Shown: positions 25,790-38,800 of the stretch, in pieces
Numbering within the stretch: position 1 is the first letter of the stretch
Layout: each line of letters begins with the position of its first letter
From: Periplaneta americana
Taxonomy: Eukaryota > Arthropoda > Insecta > Blattodea > Blattidae
DNA length: 64,000 bases
Assembly: GCF_040183065.1 (NCBI RefSeq)
Contig: NC_091123.1
Location: 8,501,001 to 8,565,000, forward strand
Direction of reading: 5' to 3'
Program-made: the position numbers and the translations under genes
The notes under the pieces: model-generated
The model's database searches: none
Seen by the model: only the letters and a program-made list of their open reading frames with translations
Told to the model about the DNA's origin: nothing

Positions 25790-25874
25790 TACCTTCAACC
25801 CCTAAAGAGAATGCATCTGCACAGTTTCACATCAACTTTTTACGTTTTATTTTTACTAACAGTAAGTTTTATGG
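25790..25874 (+). repeat. 85-bp flank copy left of the hAT element
   Basis: This segment, starting TACCTTCAACCCCTAAAG and ending GTTTTATGG, is repeated in direct orientation at 28,591-28,675, directly against the right terminus of the hAT element. Confidence 0.9.
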
Positions 25875-25889
25875 CATCTTGTTTTACTG

Positions 25890-25897
25890 GAGCTTTG
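25890..25897. repeat. hAT target-site duplication, left (GAGCTTTG)
   Basis: GAGCTTTG abuts the left CAGTGGCGTA terminus. The same 8-mer occurs at 28,675-28,682, but is separated from the right terminus by the 85-bp duplicated flank. Confidence 0.75.
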
Positions 25898-28590
25898 CAG
25901 TGGCGTATACTGGTTAAAGGGTTTGGGCTACCACTGACCCTATTATTACACAAAATATATTTTAAAATCCCTATAATAAAATTCCTTACATATTTATGTG
26001 AATTCCAGACGTCTTGATTGGGACGAAAATACGTTGATGACTTCGTCCTTGAAATTACAGTTGGGCCACTTGCAAAGTTTCTGTAGAAATGACTTTTCAA
26101 TGGATATTAGTGCCAAGCCGGATAAACGTTCTTGTGTATGAGTTGATCTACAGTGGGATTTTATTCTCTTCAACGCAGAAAATTTTCTTTCTACAGATGC
26201 TGACGTAGCTGGTATTGTCACAATTAATGTTGCCAATTTAAGGACTTCAGTAATAACTTGGGTCAGCTGGTTTTCATACATGGCAGATAATATTTCATGG
26301 ATAGGTTTGTTCGAAAAATCAAAGACTTCTGCTGAATATATTGCACTTAATTCATTTTTCAAACGTACTTGATCAAAGTGACTGTTATAGGACTGAAATA
26401 ATTTGTTTAGTGCCTCATTCGGGAAGTTTTCTCTATAAGCAGAAAATTTTTGAGAATCTAGAAGATGTGTGAACTGAAGCTTTCCATAATCAGAAAATCT
26501 GTCAGTAATTTCCATGTGCATACAATCTAGTATGCTGTAGTACAGCTGCCTGTATTTCAATTCATCATCTCCTTTTCTTCGCTTTAATGTTGGTTCCATT
26601 GTATTGGCTGAAGAATTTTCATTTTCCATATTACTCCATATGGACGGAAACCCACTACGTCTGAACTCGGATATAGTATTTTTTTTTAACTTTGATACCT
26701 CTTGCAAGTAGTATACTATGTCTAGACTTTTTGTCTGAAGAATATTGTAGAGCACATCTGTATGTGCGAACACTCTAGCATAGACTTCAAGAAGAAATAT
26801 ATTCTGAAACTGTGTGAAAAAATTCAAATATCCTTGAGCCTGCACATTTACAGCATCATCCCAGTTTTCTTCAGAGTCATTACAAATGATATTTTTAAAG
26901 AAAGCAGTCCGTTTTTCTCTGTATTCCTTTACTGTATTTACAAGCCGAGATGTAAAATTCAATCTAGTTGGTGCTACTTTTGGGAGTTTCTTGTTCATAA
27001 ATTCCTTGAGTTTTCTGATCTTTTAGGAGATGATGAGAAAAATGCAACTAAACCCGACAGTGTTTTTAAAAAAAATGCGGCATTCTGGAATGGATGAAGT
27101 AGTTTGTTGCAAAACTAAATTGAGAACATGGCTGTAACAATAGACAAATAGTGCTTGAGGATACTTTCCTTGAACTTTTGTTTTTAAGGCATTAATATTT
27201 CCCGCCATAACTGAAGCACCATCGTATGTCTGTGCAATTAACTTATTGCCGACATTGTATTCTGCTATAACACCTTCCACATGCTGAAACAAAGCAGCAG
27301 CAGTTTTGTCCGAACTGACATTTGTGAATCCTATAAACCGTTCTTGAACATTGGCATTACTGTCGACGTATCTTAAAACAGTGGACAATTGACTCTGATT
27401 AGAGCAGTAACTTGTTTCATCAACAATGGCCACAAAAGGTTTTATGTTCTTTATCATAACCCCACTTATAGCAAATATTAAGTCATTCTGAATTGCGAGA
27501 GAAGTACCACGAAATACTGTTGAACTCTCAAGATGATTGGCCAGTATATGGTCAAATTCACTTAAGGATCTTGTTTTCCTAGACAGCAGACTGCGTTAAT
27601 AAGATGCAGTAAAATCTCCCGATTTTTTTTTTTCACAAGAGCATTGTGTTGGTTGATGTGTAGAGCTTTTTGCTTATCTAGCTGTAAATCAATTCTTGTC
27701 TTCCCAAAGTTTGCAAAGTTCATGCTACTACAAATATGAGCTTTTGATTTGTCGTATTCTAGGACTGCCGTTCGAAGGGAGTTCATATTAGAAAACCCCT
27801 CTTTTGACCACACATTAGTTTCGCGGCTAAATAACAAACATGGCCAGCAAAATAGTTTAGACAGTTTAGAAGTACCACACAACCAATTCGACTTACCATA
27901 TGATGTTGAAGTGAAATGGCGTGTGTACTCACGCTGTTTTTCTTTTACGTCCATGGACAAATTTAACTCAGGAGTTGGTCTTTCCATTTTCACAATTTCA
28001 ACTTCCTCGTTGTATGTACGACGGTTAAAAGGCACTTTTAATAAACCTTCTATTACACAGTCATTTTCAACACAAACCTCTCCAGAAACTTGTTCTGCCA
28101 TATTTTTCACAATATCACTTAATTGGGAAATTAAAAACTTAATAATTCACAATTAATATAACTCTTAGACACTCGAACAAATCACAGATTTAAAATAATG
28201 CACTGCAAGAACACAATCACATTCATGAGCTAGCGTGCTAAGCGTATTGCTGCTTCGCGCCTGCGAAGAAACCGATCACGAGAGCGGTAACTCGCCCGGC
28301 CTACAGTGCACGATGGAAACAGAAGGGTGAGGTGGGGACAGGACAGCGTGCGCGATACGGTCACAGGCTACCTCACGTAGCAAGCGGTTTCTCCAGTGAT
28401 GCCGCCTTGACAACTTGTTTCTTTTCGAGAGCAGAGAGCGCATATAAATCTAACAATTACTTTAATTTTAATTACTATGGTAAAACTAATAATACAAAAT
28501 TATTACATTATGTTATATTATAAACTTTTTCTTTTGTAATGTCCTTGGGCTACCGCCGGTAGCCCCGGTAGTCCGCAAAATACGCCCCTG
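25898..28590 (-). mobile_element. Decayed hAT transposon
   Basis: The left end is CAGTGGCGTATACTGG. The right end, read as reverse complement, is CAGGGGCGTATTTTGCGG, so the termini share a CAG(T/G)GGCGTAT core typical of hAT ends. The body holds a minus-strand transposase relic (25,994-28,110). The terminal repeats are only partly alike, and the transposase is broken, so the copy is inactive. Confidence 0.8.
25994..28110 (-). pseudogene. hAT transposase pseudogene (ZMYM1-like, TTF zinc finger)
   Basis: Three minus-strand frames are remnants of one protein. 28,110-27,562 has an N-terminal TTF-type zinc finger region (WLCGTSKLSKLFCWPCLLF) and then CCLGKQD. 27,457-27,023 has the RNase H-like core with AQTYDGASVMAG and CYSHVLNLVL. 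26,998-25,994 has APTRLNF and the C-terminal dimerisation block SVERKFSALKRIKSH. Frames break near 27,575, where a short stretch expected after CCLGKQD is also missing, and again between 27,040 and 27,000. In the family this enzyme excises and inserts hAT DNA. Here the breaks, and leucine in place of the usual tryptophan in the APTRWNF block, make it a relic. Confidence 0.88.
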
Positions 28591-28675
28591 TACCTTCAAC
28601 CCCTAAAGAGAATGCATCTGCACAGTTTCACATCAACTTTTTACGTTTTATTTTTACTAACAGTAAGTTTTATGG
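28591..28675 (+). repeat. 85-bp flank copy right of the hAT element
   Basis: Direct copy of 25,790-25,874. It lies between the hAT right end (28,590) and the second GAGCTTTG. Confidence 0.9.
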
Positions 28676-28682
28676 AGCTTTG
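28675..28682. repeat. hAT target-site duplication, displaced right copy
   Basis: GAGCTTTG, matching 25,890-25,897, but 84 bases away from the transposon end. Confidence 0.65.
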
Positions 28683-28749
28683 CTAGATATAGGCTACCGA
28701 ATCCGACCAGTGCAGCCAATCAATGTAGCATAGCAGTGTTTCTTAATCA

Positions 28750-29540
28750 GGCTTTCTCTGCCCCTCTACCAGGGGATTACAACTATAATATGAACAATAA
28801 AATTACAATTAACATTAAATTTACAATTACAATTACAATAAAAATTGAAGTACGACAAGATTACCTGATTAATGAAAGCTAGACATTTTATCATAGAAGT
28901 TAAGAACAAAGAATATTTTTGTATTTACTGAATTACAAATTAAACCTACAATAACAAAAATCTATAGTAATGAAATTACCGGATATTGAAATATTTTGTG
29001 ATAGATTAAGAGAACTATTTACAAGAAACCATGTCTGAACGAGTCTCAATTACTGACCAAGTGCCTAGTAAGTTTGCGTTTGAATTCAGTTTTATTTCGA
29101 CAGTCCCTGATGCTAGCAGGTAACGAATTCCAGAGTCTTGGCAGGGCTATTGTGAAAGAGGATGAGTATGAGGAGGTGCGATGGGATGGTATTGTTAGTA
29201 TTGTTTCATGGCGAGAGCGTGTGTTCAGATTGTGGTGGGAAGAAAGGTAAGTGAAGCGAGACGACAGGTACGAAGGAACAGAAGAGTTCAAGATTTCGAA
29301 GAGAAGGAGAAGTGAATGTAAATTTCTTTTCTTATCTAGTTTAAGCCAACCTATTGTTTCCAGGGATGGGGTAATATGATCATATTTACGAACATTGCTT
29401 ACAAAACTACACACAAGTTATGAGCACGTTGAAGTTTCGTTTTGTAGTCGCTGGAAAGGTCAGTCAGTAAAATGTCAGCATAGTCAAAATAGGGAAATAC
29501 AAGCGTCTGCACAAGGGACTTTTTTAAGCAAGAGGGAAAA
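28750..29540 (-). pseudogene. Non-LTR retrotransposon 3' fragment (CR1/Jockey-like)
   Basis: The minus-strand frame 29,414-29,046 has the typical C-terminus of CR1/Jockey-type ORF2: LPRLWNSLPASIRDCRNKTE followed by FKRKLTRHL. Upstream, 29,530-29,415 reads LVFPYFDYADILLTDL and LQRAHNLCV, with a frameshift joining the two. Below the stop comes an AT-rich 3' tail with TTGTAA-type repeats ending near 28,750-28,800. It is 5'-truncated, as is usual for dead copies. Confidence 0.8.
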
Positions 29541-30382
29541 TGAACATTTATCCTTTTTAGCACATGGATAATAGAATATACTTTTCTGCAGGTTTCTGTG
29601 ATAATAGTAGCAGCATAGTATTAAATTTCCAGAAAAGCTACTCCAAAGGAGGCTATACTTTCTTTTGCTTCAATGGGTTGTGCCACATACATATAATCAT
29701 AAACAAGTGGTTTCACATTGCAGGCCACATACTTTCACGTAAATATCGTTTCTTACTAGCCCGATATTCATGTACAGCCTTACTATATGTACGCCATATT
29801 CACGGGACAAGCTCCTCTCCTTAGAGTCTGGAGGCTATGCCCTTCACCCCATCCCCACTTCCACGATATAGCCTATTCATACGTGGCGATTGCAATATTT
29901 ATAATTTAATAATTTTGTATTTTTTTTTGTCCAGAGAAAATAGTCATCTTTTACGAAAGTGTTTGCCTTTTGATCACTGAAGAACGAGCGAGGAGAGAAA
30001 AAAGACTGAAGGGTCATCTGTGAGGTAAATTTTTCAACAGGTTGTGTTGTTCTGGCATCTACTGCTACTCGTATGAACCACTGCCATGTTCTTGCCATCT
30101 ACGACCTCCTACGGTCATTTGTTCATTCCCACCCTATGAATCTCCTTCTCTTCCAATTGTCCTGAATGCTAGTTGCAGTGAGGGGAACATGTAGCATTGT
30201 CTACTATTATTATTTTGCTCGCTGTCCCCCTGCCCCCATTAACTAATCTTCGGACCCTTAGAGGGCCGCAGCACTGTTCGAGAATCACTGGCATTACACA
30301 GTGTTGTTTCTGAATCTTTCTGATGATTTTTTATATTGGTTATTTTACCACCCTTTATCAACTGCTATGGTTATCTAGCATC
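29541..30382. other. No recognised feature
   Basis: AT-rich sequence with only short open frames that I do not recognise. Confidence 0.4.
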
Positions 30383-30560
30383 TGCATGAGATGAAGGTAA
30401 TAATGCCAGCGAATGAGTGCAGAGTCCAGTGTCGAAAGTTATTTGCTATTAATGGTTGAGGGAAAACTCCGGAAAAAATCTCAACCAGGTTAACTTGCTC
30501 CAACCAGGATTTGAACTCGAGGCCTCTTGTTTTACAGTCAGACATGCTAGAGGTGGACCT
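30383..30560 (-). mobile_element. tRNA-derived SINE
   Basis: Read on the minus strand it has a box-B-like GAGTTCAAATCCTGG, then GTTGAGATTTTTTCCGGAG, TTTTCCCTCAACC and a CATTATTACCTTCATCTCAT end. The same family, in the plus orientation, occurs at 63,846-64,000. Short interspersed elements of this type are transcribed by RNA polymerase III and copied by a partner LINE. Confidence 0.8.
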
Positions 30561-33500
30561 TTCTGTTGATAAGAGTGATGAGACCCCTTTTTCCTCACAT
30601 TACTTTAGTGCAGCCCATTGGCAAAGGTGTAGAGCAAAAACCACTCCTAGTCCCTATACACCCACATAGCATTGACTCAATGTTCTGCAGATCTTACATT
30701 TTATCTCTGCTGGTCAATGACTGGTATATTTTAAGTGGCTTATCTGATTCGTTGGCATCAGCATATTAAAAAGCATTACAACCTTTCTGCCATCTGCTTT
30801 CCTCCCCACTGCAAATGTGTCAGTTAAACCCATAATACTTTCAATTCTGAAAGATACGTATCTTCGAATGGTGAATAACAGTGTCGATTTTGCTGTTGTT
30901 CTGAGAAGTATCACTGGCGGAATAACTATAAAAATAAATGGTCAAGCAGGAAGTAAACTGTGTGTCAGTCCAGCATTGTACTCTACTTTTATGGCACTTA
31001 AACTGACTGGTATTTCACCTTAATACATCCTTTCTTTGCTCAGCGCTTTTCTGAGATCTGTGAACAGTAATACACCCCAAGTTTCAGAAGGCATGCTATG
31101 AATATTCATCACTGAGACTATATATAAACTTTCTATGCTTATTTTAATCGCTTTGTGAAACATGTAAGAAGACAGTATGTGTCATCAATGATAACTAAAA
31201 AGGCTAGATTTACCTGATGATATATCATAGTTCAAGGTGTTTTATAGCTTGGTAACAATTTACCGTCATTACAATATTTTACAGTAGGCCTATTGCTTTT
31301 GGGAGAGGACCGTTGTGTCAATGAATCTGATTCAATTAATTTTTAAGGAGTGTGAAGAGTAACTGTATGTGATAACACGTGATAATGTTCAATAAAATCA
31401 GTTTATTGATTTGATTTATGAAATACAGCATTTTTAATCTTTACACTGTTTTCTCTAAAAAAACAACAATAACGTAATTCATAAGATGCATGTTATATTT
31501 AAGCAGAAAACAAACATCACTTTAAAAACACAATATAAATGTCAATATAAATTAACAGTTATACCAAAGATAAAAAAAACTGCTGGTATATTATAAGATT
31601 TATATAAGATAGACTAGCACTTTTTTAAGTTGTATTATATTTTATAGAACTGTAATATGTCTGTCTTACAGATATATGATAGATGAATAAATATATCATT
31701 TCATATCTCATGCTTTATTCTTTTACACATCTGTAACAATCAAAGATCTTCCTATTTAAAATAGTTTCTTTCCAATGTTTGGATAATTATTAGCTTATTT
31801 CAGAAGACATCTATCACTTTATTTACAAAGAGTTACAACAGCTTGGTTTCTTCCTGTCCAACTGCAACTGTATGCATAACCTATGTTAATTATGGATACT
31901 TTCAATCCTTGGTGGATAGTAAACATTTTCAGAACTCTTAGTTTGTGCTAAGGCACTATCGGTATCAAGGTAAGAGAAGGGTATTTATTAGAAGATAACA
32001 AGACATGCCAGATTTCTGTAAAAATCTAATGGGATTATAGTCTGTGTTTGGTATTTGTATGTGAAATTTGAAAAATTGTTTTATTTTCAAATACAGTCTA
32101 TGTTGACAAGTAAAAAATAACTATGTCTGTGAAAATGGAAAAGAAAATGTATGTCTAACTTTATTAAAGCTTAATGTTTGCTGCAAAAGTAAATTTCTTC
32201 TTTTTATTCATTATAGGCCGTAAGCTCAGTTATATTTTATTTTCGTAACAACTTTATTAGTGCTTGGAACGTAAATCTGCCCCTTCCCTGTCTGGATTGT
32301 TGTTTCATCCTATATTCTTTTGTTTCCTTTCGGCCTTAATTTAACATGAGTTACATTTTTAATTTTTCATAAGCAGTGAAATTTATTTTATGATCAGTGT
32401 TGTATAATCTGCTAATTTTCTTTAACAGCTTATATCTGGTTGAGATTCTTTTCTTGTATTCATAGAGTCCAAGACGATCGCCATAAATAGTTATGGATGT
32501 GCTAAATTTGATACAAAATTAAGTTGTGTGTGATTTTTAATTATGATGGTTCAAAAATAGTTTTTAAATCAATTATGAAATTTGTTAAATCACATGACGA
32601 CTTCGATCCTATATTGCATGTTAGGCCTACTATTAACTTTGGTTTACTGTTTCCCATATAGAAATACTGAAATCATCATTCAGTCCAACTTAAGTAAAAG
32701 TTAATTTATCTATGTTGTTGGCAACAATTTTGATCATAAGTAATTAATTTAGAAGCTCTGGTATATTCTTCAAGATGTTAGTGCGAAAAACTGAGCAAAA
32801 GGGTCAATAGTGCAAAAAATATTTTTGTGAAAGAAGTTTTAACTGGCATTTCTTGTTTTTCATTTCATGTTCACCCAAACATTATAGAGGGAACCTCTTC
32901 ATATGAGCCCATGTATAAAAAAAGGACAATAATGAAGATTAAAAATAAACTAACGTGGAAAAACTAATCTAGAATATTACAGCTAAAATAAATATCAAAA
33001 TAACTATGATATAAGCAAAATGACTCTTCTTAATGAAGACACTTCAAAAGATTCAAGAAATTAGTTCTAATATGTCATATTTGTCAAACATCAACCGTTG
33101 GGGATAAGCTATTTGTATTCAGTATATAGATTGGTCAAAGTAGATAGGAATATATTATCAAAATGGCTCAAGAGTCTCCATCAGTTCTGATGATAGAAAT
33201 TAAATACTTTAATGGTACTCATGTTCTGTCTTTCATTCCATTTTTAGTACATATCAAGATTCAGATGTTTACCACATAAAAATTCGAAAACTATGCAAGC
33301 AAATGGGCCCTAGAAAGATAAAATATCACCCACTTTTTAAATAAAAAAAATTGTAGCAATTTTCAAAAGTTTTGAAGTTGAACTTATTTATTTACATATT
33401 CCTATACAACTATCACATTACTTGATATTCAAAAACATTTTTCTTGAACTGTTTGGTGGACTACTGGCTATTATTAGGAGACAGGACAAATACATCATAT

Positions 33501-34988
33501 ATGAAACAATAAGACATATGTAAAAAATTCGAGTAACTTCTCTGAGAATCTACTCCTGAGTAAACTCATTTGAATAAGTAAATACTCTGCATATGATGAG
33601 AAATTGTTAGAGAAATAATCCTTTAAATCGTAGACTAATTATTTTGTTTAGTCTACCTTGAATGTGTAAACAGAGTCCAATGTAGATGATAGAGATAATT
33701 ATTAATGTTCAATTGTTTCTGCACCACCTCTTCATTCGATTCCCTTATAAAATGTTCCACCAACCATTCTGTATTTTCCCTCAGTGATCTATAGTCACAT
33801 CTGAAGGAGTCCCACCTTGCTTTATAAATGTTCCTACATCTTAATACTCCATTGAAATCTGTCATTTCTTGACTTTTACTTTACTCTTCAGACATGAGTC
33901 ACCTACTGAGGTCACTTAAAATTATAGAGTGACTACTCTACAAAAAGTGTATACTCGACTCATTATACATTCAAAATTTTAATAATTACTTCAACGAGAC
34001 ACTATTCTCTTGTTCAGAATTTGCTCTTTCCAGAGCAAAGAAATCGAGTAACTACTCAAGGATTTCAAGTAAAGAGTAGTTACTTGTCATTATACATAAA
34101 TATCCTAATTTATTTAGTATGTATGCTAGCAAGCAGACTAATGTTTTTGGTCTGTTCAGTATTCCTCCACTCTACCAAGAAGTGAAGAATCTACTCTCTC
34201 TTTAATAATATTATACTTATAAGGGGCAGGACTAGCCAAATTTACTGTTAATATAACCAGTAAGGTTTGAAATTGCCAATACTGCCTTGTGTTTTTGAAC
34301 ACATACCACCAGCTACAGCTGTATCAAACAGTGGCTCCTCCTTGTAAATTCAAGTCATCTCGAACTACAGATTTAAAAATGACACAAAAGAATTATATTT
34401 CCTAAATATAATCAAAATATGCAATTCCTTCATGCTGGTGGACGATATTTTTAAAATGAAGACAAAACTTTCTCGCATCATCTCCTTGACTCACTTTCAT
34501 TTAATTCATACAGTAGGAATGACATTTAAAACTAGAAATTGTGCAACAGAGCTGCCTATGGGGGGGATGGATATCACTCAGGTGGGGGAGCCCAGGTGCT
34601 AGAGGTACGTTGTATTGTTGTTGGCACCTGAACTCTTTATTCTGAGATAAATCTATAGCACAGCTGCCATGTGTGGAGTGAGGAAGGGAGTGAAATTCGC
34701 GGAAAAAATATGAGTTCATTAATTGTCTCATCTATAATTCAGCTGTTTTTCCAATTGCTGAGACAAATAAAAGGTATTAGATTCTTTATCAAAATGGATC
34801 GAAACTCTTGCACAATCAGGACAGTGATCGAATAATCCTCCGACAAAAATGAAGGTAATCAAACACAATCCCCTTCTTAATAAAAAATTCATACTAGCTT
34901 TTCCCTCATTAAAATTATAACTGGCATAGAATCTAAAAAAAAATCCTTAAGATTAAATAAAGACCCCAAAAAAATGTATGCAGGGATA
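30561..34988. other. Intergenic, mostly unrecognised
   Basis: AT-rich. Small open frames at 30,817-31,023 (+) and 33,653-33,865 (-) look unlike their surroundings but match nothing I know, and I see no splice context to support them. An AATAAA on the minus strand at 34,641-34,636 could be the TREX polyadenylation signal, about 350 bases after its stop. Confidence 0.4.
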
Positions 34989-35891
34989 TCACTGCTTCAT
35001 TTTCTGAACACTGTTGAACTGGATGGCATTCTTGTCTGCCCAGTCCGTGAAGCGGTCACCCATCCCAATGACGCACTGCAGGAGAGTCAGGGCGTCTCCT
35101 TCTGCTCTGTGGCAGTTGGTTGGCTCTTTCTTGGCGAGGAATCGGTATAAGTCACCCAGCTTGTAACTATTGGGAGCATCAGTCACTTTCTCAAATGAGA
35201 AATTCAGTCTCTTCCTCGCATAGCATGTTACGTTGACCCGTCCTCTCTTATTCTTCTCAGTTTTCGGTGTTTTGAAAGTTTTGTCCTTCTGGATGGAATG
35301 GTCCGGCGTCTTCTCAAGCTTTTCCTGCAATGAGCCACCTTCTGCTTCCTGAACAACATTAGTACCACCTCTTTCTGGCGTCTGCTCAAACGAGGATGAT
35401 TCATGGTTTTCGTGATTAGTTTTAATTTTTTCTACAGTGGTTGATTCATTGTTTTCGTGTTTGGTTTTAATTTTTTCTACAGAGTCCAGGGCTTCGTAAC
35501 ACAGCTGGTCATCTACATCATCAAAAATATCACCTTTGTTTCCGGATTTCAAATCAGGAGAAGACTCGACAGAGTCCAGGACTGAGGACAATGCTTCGTC
35601 ATACTCGTTCCAGAGAAGCTCTGTCATATCACATTTCAATGGTGAAATACCCGACTCATCCAAGCAGATTTCCTTCACTGCCCATTTGACTGCCGAATCG
35701 GATGATCGTGAGATCGTTTCACCTTCAGCTACAATTTCCTTGCTGCCTTCGGACAAGCTTCCATTCTGGAGAGGAACGATGTCATCCATTCTTAACTGCA
35801 CAGTTTTTTTGTACAGAGAGCCATTCTTTTTCGGTATCAGCTCTCTGAATGCAGGAAGGGAATCAGCACACATGATATCGTCAGGAAGAGT
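34989..35891 (-). CDS. TREX-like exonuclease, coding exon 3 with insert
   Basis: The acceptor is TTACAG before 35,891, and the exon runs [11 protein letters not shown] to the stop TGA at 34,991-34,989. It holds the insert and then [10 protein letters not shown] and [12 protein letters not shown]. The insert is one continuous open frame within the exon, so it is coding and not a retained intron, unless unseen splice sites remove it. Confidence 0.85.
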   Translation of the reverse strand, partial: TLPDDIMCADSLPAFRELIPKKNGSLYKKTVQLRMDDIVPLQNGSLSEGSKEIVAEGETISRSSDSAVKWAVKEICLDESGISPLKCDMTELLWNEYDEALSSVLDSVESSPDLKSGNKGDIFDDVDDQLCYEALDSVEKIKTKHENNESTTVEKIKTNHENHESSSFEQTPERGGTNVVQEAEGGSLQEKLEKTPDHSIQKDKTFKTPKTEKNKRGRVNVTCYARKRLNFSFEKVTDAPNSYKLGDLYRFLAKKEPTNCHRAEGDALTLLQCVIGMGDRFTDWADKNAIQFNSVQKMKQ

Positions 35892-38800
35892 CTGTAAAAG
35901 AAATAAATTTCACGCTAGATAAGCGGTGCATTGTAGCTGCACATAAATTTTATGGTTTCTACTCCTATTTTCTATTGTACAGTGTAATTTATTGCAAAAC
36001 TCCACTTGTCAAAAAGTACAAATTTTCAGTACTGGTATGATAAATAAAACTATACCAACTTTGACTTCTGGGGTTTTTCCAGAAGTGGTAATATTTCAAA
36101 TGCTTCTTACGACTGACAACTAGTTTTGTTGTAGAAAATATTGTACATCATTCACTAATCAAAGAAGTACCTAATTTCTCATGCTTTCTATTCTATAGAT
36201 AAATTTATGACACTCAGTAATGTTGCATCAATATTTCTGTCTTGTATTAAGTATCAATACTGGCCACCCTATCCCATTATCTCCTGGCCTAGTTGCCTCA
36301 TAAGTGGTGCCTTCCTGGTATCACTTGTGAGGTTCAGACCTGTTTTCGGACGTTAACTAAACAACAACTAATCCCTTGTTGTAAAATCATTCTATATACA
36401 TTTCAACTAGACTGTGACTATGAATGAAGACTTTGTGGTACTATTAAGTTTTTTTTGACATGTTCCATATTCTAGTTTTAAATCGATGTACGAATACCAT
36501 GGAATGGAAATAAATACAATACAATACAATACAATAATAGGGAGTAGTCACATCTATCAACATACAGCAAGAAATCAATTCCTTCCTTTTTTGGCAAGGG
36601 TTTTTGCAATAAATGCCTCAATTATAAATGACAAATTCAAAACAAAAGCAGAAAAAATTTCCATTTGTGTTAAAATGCACTTCTAAAAGGAAAATCCTGC
36701 ATAGAGGTTGGAAAGAAACTAAAGAGAGTCCTTTTGAGATATGAATAGGTTGCCTACCGAAAATGTGAAAAGAAATAATTAGTTACCTTTCAGCTATGGT
36801 ACCATAACATAACAATTATTTATAAGCTTGATGAAAAAACAATAATCACATTTCAGTCAACTTATGATTTATCATCCAACTTGTTTCTTAAGTTCTCTGA
36901 TTTTGATTTCAATGGATATTTACTCCTCAGATTTTTCTTCCAATAACATTTGAAGGGTCCACGGAAAGAACACGCTAAGTCACTTTTTGTTTGTTTTTGT
37001 TTTTTGGTCCCATCTGCTAGCTCATAAAGAGAACTATCTTTCTAGTAAATCAGAAGGCTAAAAAGCCTGCATTGTAACATGGTAAATTAAACTAAATAAG
37101 ATGTAAATTCAAAACGTTTTCTGAGTATATTAAAGCTAAGAAATGCTCTCCTGCAAAATTTAAGAAAAATGACTTAGTATATTCTTTCCGTGAATCCTTA
37201 ATTTGTTTTTGCAACTCCAGTTGTTTCAGCTCCACCTTAGCCAAGATTAAATACGTGAAGCAGAACAATATGCGTAATTTCGTTACCCACAATCATTCGA
37301 GACTTTTAAATTCATTGCTTTTCGTTACCAATTTCTTAAATTAGTTACATTTGGTTACTGTTGTTACTGGTAGACACCCTAGATTAATCAGATCAGAACG
37401 TTAACATAAAACCTAATATCCTTCTGTAAACAGTCACAAATATAAATGACACTCGGAAGGAAATTAAACACAGAATAAATATGGGAAATGCCTGTTATTA
37501 TTCAGTTGAGAAGCCCTTGTCAACTAGTCTGCTGTCAAAAAATCTGAAATTTAGAATTTATAAAACAGTTATATTACCGGTTGTTCTGCATGGTTGTGAA
37601 ACTTGAACTCTCACTTTGAGAGAGAAACAGAGATTAAGGGTGTTTGAGAATAACGTTCTTAGGAAAATATATGGGGCTAAGAGGGATGAAGTTACAGGAG
37701 AATGAAGGAAGTTACACAACACAGACCTGCATGCATTGTATTCTTCACCTGACATAATTAGGAACATTAAATCCAGATGTTTGAGATGGGCAGGGTATGT
37801 AGCATGTATGGGCAAATCTAGAAATGCATATAGAGTGTTAGTTAAGAGGCCGGAGGGAAAAAGATCTTTGGGGAGGCCGAGACGTAGATGGGAGTGTAAT
37901 ATTAAAATGGATTTGAGGGAGGTGTGATATGATGATAGAGACTGGATTAATCTTGCACAGGATAGGGACCAATGGCGAGCTTATGTGAGGGCGGCAATGA
38001 AACTCCGGGTTCCTTAAAAGCCATTTGTAAATATCCTTCTGTGAACAGGTTTTGAAATAGTCACAGAGACACATTGATGGCTGTGCATCTCTTCCTACTC
38101 TAGTCTTGCTTCTATCATCACTGAAGGCACAGTTGCCACAGCTTCTTGTCACACTTTTTGGTACTGATCTTCAATGAAATTATGGCAAAACTGTCAATAT
38201 TATGCAACAAAACAATAAGGATACAGTTATAAATTCACAGCCTATGATTATGATAGGTATTTCACAACACTAGGAAAAAAGTAGAAACGAAACAACATTG
38301 TTAACAAATGAGTTCAGATCACCAGACTAATGCAGTGACATGCAATCATGTGATCAGTCTGTAAATTTTTGCGGATTATAACTATAAATTATGAAAACAC
38401 TAGTGGTGAGTAGATTGCGGAAATTCATTGCAATTGCATGTTTTTATTGGTTTGGAATATTGAAAAAGTAAAAGTGGATCTTTGGCAATCATGGTTTTTA
38501 CATATGAATGAAACTTTATTTTGCATAAATGCATAGTACGAGAATTTTCCCTTTTAAATGCATATATATTTTTATTTTGCATATTAACATCTTTCCTTGT
38601 TTTGTCCGATTTATTATACAATTTAAAAATTTCTCTCTGATAAAAATAAGAATAATTTCCAAGAAATAACAATTATACGAGAACTAAAACCAATAATTAC
38701 TTAATTACTGTTGAGGATATGAAAATGCTGCAATGACAATGGATACTTGTCCCTAGTGTATAAGTTGGGTCGTTTTCCACTTTAACATGAGGCTAGCTTT

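Noticed and set aside
30817..31023. Possible small conserved gene (68 codons)
   Set aside because: No recognised motif, no partner exon and no splice or promoter support; a chance frame cannot be excluded.
33653..33865. Possible exon on the minus strand (70 codons)
   Set aside because: Balanced residue composition caught my eye, but it matches no family known to me and lacks supporting context.
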